Source of the DNA: JBDSWU01 sp038230395
Lineage (GTDB): Bacteria > Patescibacteriota > Saccharimonadia > Saccharimonadales > UBA4665
Length of the DNA: 64,000 nucleotides
Assembly: GCA_038230395.1 (NCBI GenBank)
Contig: JBBRNI010000004.1
Coordinates: 11,241-75,240, forward strand
Reading direction: 5' to 3'
Numbering within the stretch: the first letter of the stretch is position 1; every line of letters begins with the position of its first letter. The translations under genes and the position numbers were made by a program. A model generated the notes under the pieces. That model worked only from the letters and a program-made list of their open reading frames with translations, made no database searches and had not been told where the DNA came from. Positions 27,571-35,699 of the stretch are shown here, one piece after another.

Positions 27571-28614
27571 ATGGCTCAAAATTTACCTAGTTCAGAGCGT
27601 GGGATGGACGCCCTACGTAGTGCATTGCAAGTGACTGGTTTTGCCGCCCAACAATATGCGGACGAAGCGCTTACATATACTCCAATAGACATTGAAGTCG
27701 AAGATTTTAAGACTGAATCTGAAGTTCCGGCTTTCATCCAGCGAGCCTTTAGGCACTATAAACAACCTCCCCAAGCAATCACTGGCGTTGACATTCGTTT
27801 AGCTTACGACAGTTTTGGCGAACAGTTCAGCACGAATGAAGTCACCCTACAACTTAATACCGGCCATACGGTTAACTACATTCGCTCCGCATTTATCGGG
27901 AAAACATTGAATGGCACAGGCACCCTGTTTATGCCGACAATAATCAATCCTGCCAACAAGGTCACGGTCAACGCCGCGGCTCAGCCACTGCGACCGGATG
28001 AAATCCATGATACGCTCCAGAATTTGGGAGTCTTCCTTCCGAGTGAAAATCACACCGCTGCTTATGACGCGATCGCTGGAATCCTCATGTTCGCCGGTGT
28101 ATGGCGGACCAGAAGCAGTCACACTAAGCTGCTAGATATGCGTCGACGAGTACGTGTTGAAAAACGTTTTGACGGTAAAGGCACGGCTACTGACCTAACA
28201 CCGATTGAAATGGGTATACCGAAAGCAGTTCGTGAAGCTAATGACGAATTTGGCTATGAAGACGCGCTGGTAAACGAAATCATAGATAGCGCTACTAGCG
28301 CCAACGAAGTAGCAGTGGTTCACGAACTGCTTTTGGACATCGAAGAGTCTCGACGTGATGGCTACGCGCCAACAAGTTCATTACAATTTATTCAACGCAG
28401 CGACCGACCCGGCGACGCGTTAAAAGTCGCGGGCTTATGGCGCACGCCCTTAATGTATGTTGGCAGTGATACACAACTGCTTCCACCCACTCGCAAAGAG
28501 CGCGGTAATCAAAAACTGGTCACCCCGACGGTCGATACGCTTAATTTCATTCGTGGCAGCCTACAACTAGCTCGTGGTCTGCGGGAGCTGACCCCTAAAT
28601 CTATTGCAGAATAG
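27571..28614 (+). CDS. hypothetical cytoplasmic protein, 347 aa
   Basis: No family recognised. There is no signal peptide or membrane span. The N-terminal half mixes helix (GMDALRSALQVTGFAAQQYA) and strands (AITGVDIRLAYDSFGEQFST, NEVTLQLNTGHTVNYIRSAF). The C-terminal half is largely helical and charged (VREANDEFGYEDALVNEIID). It has a textbook promoter and a predicted leaderless start. Its stop overlaps that of the convergent alaS by 14 bp. The standalone strong promoter suggests a housekeeping or regulatory role, but nothing in the sequence points to one. Confidence 0.75.
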   Translation: MAQNLPSSERGMDALRSALQVTGFAAQQYADEALTYTPIDIEVEDFKTESEVPAFIQRAFRHYKQPPQAITGVDIRLAYDSFGEQFSTNEVTLQLNTGHTVNYIRSAFIGKTLNGTGTLFMPTIINPANKVTVNAAAQPLRPDEIHDTLQNLGVFLPSENHTAAYDAIAGILMFAGVWRTRSSHTKLLDMRRRVRVEKRFDGKGTATDLTPIEMGIPKAVREANDEFGYEDALVNEIIDSATSANEVAVVHELLLDIEESRRDGYAPTSSLQFIQRSDRPGDALKVAGLWRTPLMYVGSDTQLLPPTRKERGNQKLVTPTVDTLNFIRGSLQLARGLRELTPKSIAE

Positions 28615-30484
28615 CTTTGATGCGGCGGATGCCGGCTGAGCTGGATTCCTCTTTGATAATTTTGAAACGTTTGTTGTCTTCAAATAATTGTAGAGTGTGG
28701 TCGACATGGGGGCCGCCACAAATCTCGAAGCTAAATGGTTTATCGGCGCCATCAGCGATCATTTGATAGACTTTTACGGTCTCGCCGTAACGGTCGCCAA
28801 ACTGGCCAAGGGCATCCTTTTCTTCTCGGGCTACTTTAGTTGGGTATTCAGCGAATGACACTTTTAGATCTTTGCCAATCTGTTCGTTGACAATGTCTTC
28901 GACTTGTTTTACTTGCTCAGGCGTGACTTTTTCTGGGTGGCTAAAATCAAACCTTAACCGTTCTTCTGTTATGTTTGAGCCGTTTTGCACAACGTGGTCG
29001 CCAAGTACGTCACGCAGGGCTTGGTACATCAGATGCGTCGCGGTGTGGTATTTTTTGTGTTGCAATGTTTGGCCACCCAAGCCACCCTTGAAAGTGCCCT
29101 TACTGGCGGTTTGGGAGCGCTCGCGCTGCGCTTTCATCAAGCCATCAAAACTCTGCTTGCAATCATCAGCTAGGGGAACGTCTTGCTTAAACGCTTCTTC
29201 GTAGGTAATTTCTACCGGGAAACCGTAGGTGTCATACAACTTAAATACAACCTCGCCAGTTAACTGTTTGTCGGCTAGCTTATTGAATTCGTTTAGACCT
29301 TTGCGGAGTGTTTGACGGAATACTTTTTCTTCTTTGACGAGCACAGCTATGACTTTGTCACGGTTGGCCGCAACTTCTGGAAAGTCGTCTTTGTATAAGT
29401 CGGTAATGACCGGCACCACTTGCTCGAGGAAGTTCTGTTCGATGCCAAGCTCAAAGGCAAAACGTATGGCCCGTCGGACCAGGCGACGCATGACGTAACC
29501 CTGCTCTTTGTTGCTAGGCACAACCCCGTCAACGGCCAAGAATGTAGCAGCGCGAAGGTGGTCGGCAATAACGCGCATGCTGGCTGTGTGGTTGTCATAG
29601 CCTTTGCCAGAAATGTCCTCAAGCTTTTCGATGATTGGTATCAAAATACTAATTTTGAATACATCTGTAGTACCCAAGCTCGCGGCGGCAATACGCTCTA
29701 GGCCACCACCGAAATCGACGTTTTGCTTGGGTAGTTTTTCGAAGCCATTAGCAGTTTTGAGATACTCCATAAAAACGCTATTACCAATTTCCATATAGCG
29801 TCCACAGTCGCAGTTAGGATGGCAGTATTTGCCCCATTTAGGGTCATGCTGGATTTCTGGGTATATGTAAAACACTTCGGAATCTGGACCACCGGGTTCC
29901 CCAGCTGGCATGGTTGCGGCCTTACCACCTCGGCACCACCAGTTCTTATCATCATAAAAGAAAATTCGACCGCCTTGTTCGCCCACCTCGGAGCCACGAG
30001 ATTCACTTCCAAGTTCGACTTCTGCGGCGTTGATGCCGGATTTAGCGAAGACATTTTTCCAGACCTCAGCCGCCTCGGTATCTTTGGGGATGCCTAGCGC
30101 CTCGTAGCCACTGAAGCACGTCACATATATGCGAGTTGGGTCGAGCCCGACTTTATCAGTTAGAAACTCCCAAAACCAGCTAATTTGTTCTTGCTTGAAG
30201 TAATCACCGAGCGACCAATTGCCAAGCATTTCAAAAAAAGTAGTATGACGATTATCACCAACTTCCTCAATATCTTGCGAGCGTAAACAAGTCTGACTAT
30301 CTGTTAATCGCACGCCTGAGGGGTGAGCTTCACCGAGCAAGTACGGAATCAGAGGCTGCATGCCAGAGCCAGTAAACAGAGTCGTTGGATCGTTTTGAGG
30401 CACCAACAGTGCCCGTGGAATTTCCACATGACCTTTTTCTTTTAAGAAATTAAGGTAGGCAGTGCGTATTTGCTGGGCGTTCAT
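28601..30484 (-). CDS. alaS: alanyl-tRNA synthetase, short form
   Basis: 627 aa versus ~870 in most bacteria. The class II catalytic core (FTGSGMQPLIPYLLGE, DNRHTTFFEMLGNWSLGDYF) and tRNA-recognition domain are intact. So is the editing domain, with zinc motifs HTATHLMYQAL and CGGPHV. The chain stops right after the editing domain (SSAGIRRIKAILQ), so the C-terminal coiled coil and DHHA1/C-Ala module are absent. The stop codon TAG/TAA region overlaps the convergent neighbour by 14 bp, and no remnant of the missing domain is seen downstream in any frame. TACAAT ends 9 nt before the ATG, so the mRNA leader is at most a few bases. Confidence 0.95.
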   Translation of the reverse strand: MNAQQIRTAYLNFLKEKGHVEIPRALLVPQNDPTTLFTGSGMQPLIPYLLGEAHPSGVRLTDSQTCLRSQDIEEVGDNRHTTFFEMLGNWSLGDYFKQEQISWFWEFLTDKVGLDPTRIYVTCFSGYEALGIPKDTEAAEVWKNVFAKSGINAAEVELGSESRGSEVGEQGGRIFFYDDKNWWCRGGKAATMPAGEPGGPDSEVFYIYPEIQHDPKWGKYCHPNCDCGRYMEIGNSVFMEYLKTANGFEKLPKQNVDFGGGLERIAAASLGTTDVFKISILIPIIEKLEDISGKGYDNHTASMRVIADHLRAATFLAVDGVVPSNKEQGYVMRRLVRRAIRFAFELGIEQNFLEQVVPVITDLYKDDFPEVAANRDKVIAVLVKEEKVFRQTLRKGLNEFNKLADKQLTGEVVFKLYDTYGFPVEITYEEAFKQDVPLADDCKQSFDGLMKAQRERSQTASKGTFKGGLGGQTLQHKKYHTATHLMYQALRDVLGDHVVQNGSNITEERLRFDFSHPEKVTPEQVKQVEDIVNEQIGKDLKVSFAEYPTKVAREEKDALGQFGDRYGETVKVYQMIADGADKPFSFEICGGPHVDHTLQLFEDNKRFKIIKEESSSAGIRRIKAILQ

Positions 30485-30523
30485 ATCTGTTAAATTGTAC
30501 CAGAAACTGTCACAATTCCGTCA

Positions 30524-30552
30524 TTGCAAACCACCATAGTGCGGAGTATTGT
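30524..30552 (+). promoter_or_regulatory. promoter TTGCAA-N17-TATTGT
   Basis: -35 TTGCAA (30524-30529) and -10 TATTGT (30547-30552) with a 17-bp spacer, 10 nt before the ATG at 30563. A longer frame could open at the TTG of the -35, but the promoter overlap argues for the ATG. Confidence 0.55.
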
Positions 30553-30562
30553 ACGTACATAT

Positions 30563-31294
30563 ATGCTTGGAATGTCAGGAATCGCAGGTGAAGTAGCAAA
30601 CAATAGTAAGCCTATTATTGCTGCCGTCAGCGGTGGTTTTCTATTGGGGGCTTTGAAAAATACCCTCGAAACATTGGACATCAACGAACGAGGTTTACGG
30701 CAACTTCGCGGCAATTTAATCCGTGATAGAGATTTTGCTTGGGGGTTTATGAAAGGAGATCTCTATGGCAGAGTTGAGACGGGAATGGTTTTTTCGCCAT
30801 TTTTCTACTCGATTCTAAAGTTTAATATCGCACCTCAAACTGAAGAAAACGATCAAAATAATAAGCTAGAACTAACCTGCAAAGAAGGTAAGGTCACTCA
30901 TGGGCTCCAGTTTACTTGGTCACGAATAGACGAAGACTGGATGCTGTATCGCTCGCACACTAGTTATAAATCAGAGACCGATATGAGACAGGCATTTCGG
31001 GGTTATGTCGGCCAAGCAATTGGCAAAACAGCTATAGGATTGTCATTTGAGGAGCTCTTCGATAGCGACCGAATCAATGGAGAAGTTATAGAGCAGACAA
31101 GGACAGGCTTCCTGGGTGCCGGCTGCCAACTGCACAATGTCGTACTCAACCAAATTACATTCGACGGTTCACAGTTACAAAGTAACGCGACTATGTCTGG
31201 AATCAGAGATGGTTTGGGCGCGCTATTAGCCCGGGATATCGAACCAAAAGAAGAAAAACCTATGGGGCCTTGGCCAATTCCAGACATTGCGTAA
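30563..31294 (+). CDS. band-7/SPFH-like protein (tentative)
   Basis: About 243 aa from the ATG at 30563. There is a moderately hydrophobic N-terminus (KPIIAAVSGGFLLGALK), then ETLDINERGLRQLRGN, resembling the opening strand of SPFH (stomatin/prohibitin) domains. An extended strand region follows (ELTCKEGKVTHGLQFTWSRI). A later stretch with the family's spacing, a helix then RINGEVIEQTRTGFLGAGC and a strand QLHNVVLNQITFDG, supports the idea. The match is by pattern only. SPFH proteins form membrane microdomain scaffolds. The C-terminus is short and hydrophilic. Divergent from alaS across a small gap that holds promoters for both. Confidence 0.5.
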   Translation: MLGMSGIAGEVANNSKPIIAAVSGGFLLGALKNTLETLDINERGLRQLRGNLIRDRDFAWGFMKGDLYGRVETGMVFSPFFYSILKFNIAPQTEENDQNNKLELTCKEGKVTHGLQFTWSRIDEDWMLYRSHTSYKSETDMRQAFRGYVGQAIGKTAIGLSFEELFDSDRINGEVIEQTRTGFLGAGCQLHNVVLNQITFDGSQLQSNATMSGIRDGLGALLARDIEPKEEKPMGPWPIPDIA

Positions 31295-31363
31295 GTTTTG
31301 AGCAAGTGAGCAGTGGCTGTAGGTCAGTTGATAGTTTTGACGCACCGATTGCGATTTCCAGAA

Positions 31364-32413
31364 TTACAGGACGATGCCACCGCCTAGACAGCGATCGCCG
31401 TCGTACAGGACAGCTGATTGACCGGGAGTAATGGCCCGGATGTCGTCAGTCAAGGTCAGCACGGCGTTGTCAGCGTCATAGGCTAGTTCACAGTCGACGA
31501 GGGGTGTGCGGTATCGAGTACGGACTTTGAGCTTCGTGGACGTGGGTGCCTCACCAATCCAGTGCATGCTACCGAGCCGCAGTTGGTGGCGCCATAGGCG
31601 CTCGTCTTGCAGGTCGGTGGTCACATAAACCTCGTTTTTGGCCATATCTTTACCTACTACGTAATATGGCAAACCGCCGCCGACATCTAGGCCGTGCCGC
31701 TGGCCGATAGTGTAAAACAGGGCGCCGTCATGCTCACCAATTACTGAGCCGCTTTGTTCGATTATAGCTCCGTGAAGCTGTGGGCCAAGCTCGGCTAGCA
31801 AGAAGTCTTTGATGCCTACTTTGCCAACAAAACAAATACCTTGGCTATCCTTCTTTTCAGCAGTTGCTAGGCCATAGCTGCGCGCAAGTTCCCGAACGGC
31901 TGGTTTTTTGAGCTCACCAATCGGCATTAGGCTATGACGCAGCGCGTCTTCGGTAACTCTGTACAAAAAATATGACTGGTCTTTGTTGGTATCAATACCA
32001 GCGTGCAGCTGGCCATCAATACTACGAGCGTAATGTCCGGTGGCAATCAGGTCAGCACCGTCTTCTAGGGCTGTCTCCAGAAATAGTTTGAACTTAACCT
32101 CCTGGTTACACATAATATCTGGGTTAGGTGTGATACCAGACAGGTAGCCACTCACCATATAATCAACAACTTTTTGGCGGTACTCGGCTTCGAAATCAAA
32201 TAATTTGAAGTCGATGCCGAGCTGTACAGCCACGCGCTTGGCATCTTGATAATCCTCTTTCCACGGGCAGGTGAAACCAGGTAAGTCTTGGCTCCAGTTT
32301 TTCATATAAACGCCCACCACGTGGTAACCCTGGTCTTTTAATACTGCGGCTGTAACCGACGAATCAACGCCGCCAGACATACCGACGTAGACAGTTTGAG
32401 TTTTATCAGTCAT
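31364..32413 (-). CDS. mnmA: tRNA-specific 2-thiouridylase MnmA
   Basis: 349 aa, full length. MnmA adds sulfur at C2 of wobble uridine-34 in tRNAs for Lys, Glu and Gln, using sulfur from a cysteine desulfurase. The ATP-pyrophosphatase P-loop is GMSGGVDSSVTAAVL. The two catalytic cysteines sit in NPDIMCNQEVKF and SQGICFVGKVG. The C-terminal beta-barrel is present (YTIGQRHGLDVGGGLPYYVV). A cysteine desulfurase gene at 45.7-46.8 kb could be the sulfur donor. TAAAAT ends 9 nt before the ATG. Confidence 0.96.
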   Translation of the reverse strand: MTDKTQTVYVGMSGGVDSSVTAAVLKDQGYHVVGVYMKNWSQDLPGFTCPWKEDYQDAKRVAVQLGIDFKLFDFEAEYRQKVVDYMVSGYLSGITPNPDIMCNQEVKFKLFLETALEDGADLIATGHYARSIDGQLHAGIDTNKDQSYFLYRVTEDALRHSLMPIGELKKPAVRELARSYGLATAEKKDSQGICFVGKVGIKDFLLAELGPQLHGAIIEQSGSVIGEHDGALFYTIGQRHGLDVGGGLPYYVVGKDMAKNEVYVTTDLQDERLWRHQLRLGSMHWIGEAPTSTKLKVRTRYRTPLVDCELAYDADNAVLTLTDDIRAITPGQSAVLYDGDRCLGGGIVL

Positions 32414-32476
32414 AAGCCCTGTATTTTAACAAATTTCAAAAGCTAAGTCAGCATTTATGCTCAGTAATAGCCGTAT

Positions 32477-33364
32477 TTAGGCGCCACGACTCCTTTCGAG
32501 CTGCTTGCGAATGACGTACAGTTCATTGCGACGCCCTGCCCAAAAAGCGGCCACGATCAACGGAATCATCAGTAGACACGGCCACCATATTATTATCGTT
32601 CTGATGGTTGCCGAGCTGCCTTTGCCACCACTAGTAGATTGTGTGGCTCCGGTAGCGACTGCTACTAATTGCAAAAAGGCATTATCGCCATTTTTATCAG
32701 TGGCTTTAACAATAACTTTATAGATTCCAGCCGTCTTATAAATGTGCTTGATATTAAAGCCGCCGGCACCAGGCTGGCTAATCAGGTCCGTTGGCGTGCC
32801 ATCACCCCAATCAACGCTAATCGCGTAAGGTGGTGTGCCACCACTCAGCAAGATTGGCCAATTAATTTCTTGCCCTGGGGGTGCGCCTCGTTGAGCATAA
32901 ATACTCGTCAGTAAAATCTGGGTACCAAATTGCAAAAATTGAGCATCATTAAATGTCACCGCTACCGTGTTCGAGTCTGGGCCAGCTTGGTCAAGCGCGT
33001 CATAGACCCGAGCAACTAAGTCATTTTGGCCACTAAAAAGATCGATTGGTAGCGTATAACTGCCGTTGTCACATTGCACTGACCCCACGAACACATTGTT
33101 GGCAAATAACTTTACTAACAGCCCCTTTGGACATAGCCCGTTAACCGTGATCGGCAGGCTACTAAAAACGGCACCATTGCCAGGAGCAGTGATGGTCGCA
33201 CCAGTTTTAGGTGGCGCTGTCGAGATAGTACCCTGCAAACCGATCGAGCCAGAACTAGTTTGATCGGGAAAGGCGTTAGTGGCCGCGGCAGCGCGAGGCA
33301 TAGGCACTGCCAATACGCTTATCATCGCACCCAACATCCCCACCCACAACAACACTCGCTTCAT
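32477..33364 (-). CDS. membrane-anchored surface protein with Ig-like and PKD domains (paralogue)
   Basis: About 295 aa from ATG 33364. A signal peptide (LLWVGMLGAMISVLAVPMPR) leads into an Ig-like domain (ATITAPGNGAVFSSLPITVN, YTLPIDLFSGQNDLVARVYD). A PKD domain follows (GGTPPYAISVDWGDGTPTDL, HIYKTAGIYKVIVKATDKNG). A C-terminal membrane helix (IIIWWPCLLMIPLIVAAFWA) with a basic tail (GRRNELYVIRKQLERSR) ends the chain. It is a paralogue of 26325-27461 but lacks that protein's cytoplasmic N-terminus. It sits at the downstream edge of the surface-protein block (32.5-38 kb). The promoter TTGGTG-N17-TATACT ends 7 nt before the ATG, so a leaderless transcript is predicted. Confidence 0.82.
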   Translation of the reverse strand: MKRVLLWVGMLGAMISVLAVPMPRAAAATNAFPDQTSSGSIGLQGTISTAPPKTGATITAPGNGAVFSSLPITVNGLCPKGLLVKLFANNVFVGSVQCDNGSYTLPIDLFSGQNDLVARVYDALDQAGPDSNTVAVTFNDAQFLQFGTQILLTSIYAQRGAPPGQEINWPILLSGGTPPYAISVDWGDGTPTDLISQPGAGGFNIKHIYKTAGIYKVIVKATDKNGDNAFLQLVAVATGATQSTSGGKGSSATIRTIIIWWPCLLMIPLIVAAFWAGRRNELYVIRKQLERSRGA

Positions 33365-33371
33365 ATCCAAC

Positions 33372-33400
33372 AGTATATAAGCATAACCTTATTCCACCAA
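33372..33400 (-). promoter_or_regulatory. promoter TTGGTG-N17-TATACT, leaderless
   Basis: -35 TTGGTG (33395-33400), 17-bp spacer and -10 TATACT (33372-33377) on the minus strand; 7 nt separate the -10 from the ATG at 33364. Confidence 0.65.
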
Positions 33401-33417
33401 CCTCCCCCAACCCTGCG

Positions 33418-33534
33418 AACATTTCGCTTGAGTGCAGTTTGTGCTGAAAAGTGAGCACCGGAATGCAGGCGTACTACAAGTACGACGGAATGAGGAGCGG
33501 AGCTTTACACGCAAAATGTGCCAAGCGAAACGTT
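33418..33534 (-). repeat. palindromic intergenic repeat, copy R2 (117 bp)
   Basis: The outer arms 33418-33430 and 33522-33534 pair over 13 bp with one G-U, but their sequence is unrelated to the arms of R1. The core is almost the same as in R1, including the central GUACU/AGUAC stem and the CTCCGCTCCTCA segment read on the minus strand. It begins 6 nt after the stop codon of the gene ending at 33540. Confidence 0.85.
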
Positions 33535-33539
33535 AGCAA

Positions 33540-34538
33540 CTAGCGGCGACCAGCGCGTTTTAAAATACGTCGGTTATAAGCTTTGATTAGTCGAGGAATC
33601 CCAAAGATAGCAGCCCCCAGCAACACAACAACCGCCACAAATACGATAATCAGTCCGATTGGAACAATGTAAATGGTTGTAGCGACACTGAGCAATTGAC
33701 CATTGCTACCATAGCCAAAGTTGCCTTGTATTTTATACTCCCCGAATTTACCAGTTTTGATAGGAACTGAATACCGTCGAATACTGTCAGGTAAAACATT
33801 GCCGGGAGGTGTGATGTTGTTGAGTTCATGACTATCAATGATCTTATTAGATCGGTTTTTGACTAGCACCTTACCAAATGGAGCTTCTTGGATATTACCC
33901 TCATTTTGGAAGCGGATCACTATAGACATATTGTTGTTCGTCGTGAAAAAACTGCTGGAATGTTTGCCCGAAAAAACGTCAACGCCAGCGATACTAAGCT
34001 GTTCTTTGATGTCACCCGGAACTTTCACGAGTATAAGCGAGCCAACACTACCCGACAGACTTAGTTGTGTGCCCTTGGCCCCAGAAATATCGGCTGGAGC
34101 GAAACGAACAGCGCCGTAATAGCCTCCACCAGCGGCATTAGCTGGCACATTAATAACAATTGGGACGATCTTCTGTTCACCAGCTTGCAGCGTTACATTA
34201 GTGGTGGGGGCAACAAAACGCTTTAGACTGTGGCTTGGAGCAAACTTTGTGGGGTCAAGAATAATTGCTGGGTTGCCACTTTCGTCGGAGTTAGCTACAA
34301 AATCATTAATAATCGCCTGAAAGGTAGCCGCCGAACCAGTCACATTAGTTACCGATACATTTACGGTTGCACTTTTGCCAGGCTCCACGGTAATGTCACT
34401 TCTGACAGGTGAGACTCGAAGCCCATTTCCAACCGGCAACGTGGCAGCGCTAGATCGAACAACAGGTGATGCTACACATAGTAGGAGCAATACGGTTATT
34501 GCTCCTACGCGTTTTATCCAGCTAGTTCGTGCCTGCAT
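33540..34538 (-). CDS. surface protein resembling DUF916 (WxL-partner) proteins
   Basis: About 332 aa from ATG 34538, preceded by a purine-rich AAGGAAA; an upstream ATG at 34622 would add 28 charged residues and overlap the previous gene. A signal peptide (AITVLLLLCVASPVVRSSAA) precedes two beta-sandwich-like domains. The first (LRVSPVRSDITVEPGKSATV, NVSVTNVTGSAATFQAIIND) resembles the N-terminal part of DUF916 proteins. The second has FFTTNNNMSIVIRFQNEGNI and later VLVKNRSNKIIDS. A C-terminal membrane helix (IGLIIVFVAVVVLLGAAIFG) and basic tail anchor it. In Firmicutes, DUF916 proteins partner with WxL wall proteins. Here the upstream neighbours are three related secreted proteins. Repeat R2 follows the stop. 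Confidence 0.75.
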   Translation of the reverse strand: MQARTSWIKRVGAITVLLLLCVASPVVRSSAATLPVGNGLRVSPVRSDITVEPGKSATVNVSVTNVTGSAATFQAIINDFVANSDESGNPAIILDPTKFAPSHSLKRFVAPTTNVTLQAGEQKIVPIVINVPANAAGGGYYGAVRFAPADISGAKGTQLSLSGSVGSLILVKVPGDIKEQLSIAGVDVFSGKHSSSFFTTNNNMSIVIRFQNEGNIQEAPFGKVLVKNRSNKIIDSHELNNITPPGNVLPDSIRRYSVPIKTGKFGEYKIQGNFGYGSNGQLLSVATTIYIVPIGLIIVFVAVVVLLGAAIFGIPRLIKAYNRRILKRAGRR

Positions 34539-34603
34539 GGTTCTGTCTGTTTCCTTCTTCTTACTGGTAATAATAGCAAACCGCTTTAGCCTAGACAAGT
34601 CGA

Positions 34604-35689
34604 CTAGAAGTTTGCCAAACAAACATAGGTGACTGTACTAACATAAATACCTGGCGATTGGGTTTTGGGAACGTTAACAATATAGCTCGACGTATACAGT
34701 CTCAAGTTGTCTGGTACGGCCGTACTAATTATGGTGTCTCCAGGGGTAAATCGATAGATGTTTGGCTGAGCGTAATTAGGTTGTGGCCCACTGACTCCTG
34801 GCCCGCTGACTTCATTACCACCAACGGGTGTTGTGTTGGTTTTGAGGTTGAAGCCAAATTGGCCAGTGCCTGGTCGCGAAACATCCCCAACAGCTAGAGC
34901 CACGATAATATTGTTACCACTGGCCAGTGTTGTGCCTGTAATGCTGACCGCATACCCCTGTTCGGCGTTGGTAGCCACTAATAATTGTGACGTCGCGCTA
35001 CTGGCTTTAACAGATGAAAACTCGCCAAAATCAATGTAATCGCCAACACCGTTCGCGCAGTTAAGTCCACCGATGGTAATCGCTGTGCAAAATAGCAAGT
35101 ATGGAGGCACCTCAGCCGTTATAGTAACTTGATTAGCAATCGAGAAGACAATGCCGCCGTAGTCACTAGCTGGGCCACTGGCATCAACGCTAGCAAATGT
35201 TTGCACCCGAGCGTAGTATGACCCGGGCGATGAGGGGTTCTTAACTTCATCGAAGCCATATGTGGCCCGCCCGGTGCTGGCAGGCGCTGGGACACGACTC
35301 AAAATTATGGTGTTGGCATTGGACGCTGGGCTAACAGTAAAGCCAGTTACACCACTTTGCGTCACGAAGTTGGCCGTTGATGTGTCTAATCCGGCTGGAA
35401 CGCTACAGGGATCCTCTGGGAACGGATCATTCGAACAGAACTGAATCTTGATCGAACCGATAGTACCAGCAGTTACTAAGCTAAAATTAAGCTGGTATAA
35501 AGTGTGCGCACTAACTTCGTTACTACTAAGACTCAGTGAGCGCTCACCAAGTTGGGCACCATAGGCTGCCACGAACAAATAATGAATTACCAACACGCTG
35601 AGTGCCACCAGTGGAACTAGTGTAGTTAATGCGCTAGTAAGCCGTGCTGGAAGATTCCGTGGCCAGCGCAGCGCGTGTATGGCGGGCAT
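34604..35689 (-). CDS. secreted surface protein, paralogue family member A
   Basis: 361 aa. An N-terminal hydrophobic helix (LVPLVALSVLVIHYLFVAAY) is followed by a beta-rich extracellular chain. It shares motifs with the next gene upstream (35700-37145): FC-x-NDP followed by CSxP, GSYYARV/I-x-TF, DYGGI and a strand-loop with VxITAxV...LxFC. Its last third (GQFGFNLKTNTTPVGGN, IVNVPKTQSPGIYVSTVTYV) matches the C-terminal half of 37212-37982. No enzyme motif is present. Conserved cysteine pairs suggest disulfide-stabilised domains. It lies 10 bp after the stop of its paralogue, so the two are one operon with the DUF916-like gene. Confidence 0.75.
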   Translation of the reverse strand: MPAIHALRWPRNLPARLTSALTTLVPLVALSVLVIHYLFVAAYGAQLGERSLSLSSNEVSAHTLYQLNFSLVTAGTIGSIKIQFCSNDPFPEDPCSVPAGLDTSTANFVTQSGVTGFTVSPASNANTIILSRVPAPASTGRATYGFDEVKNPSSPGSYYARVQTFASVDASGPASDYGGIVFSIANQVTITAEVPPYLLFCTAITIGGLNCANGVGDYIDFGEFSSVKASSATSQLLVATNAEQGYAVSITGTTLASGNNIIVALAVGDVSRPGTGQFGFNLKTNTTPVGGNEVSGPGVSGPQPNYAQPNIYRFTPGDTIISTAVPDNLRLYTSSYIVNVPKTQSPGIYVSTVTYVCLANF

Positions 35690-35699
35690 AGCTTAGACC

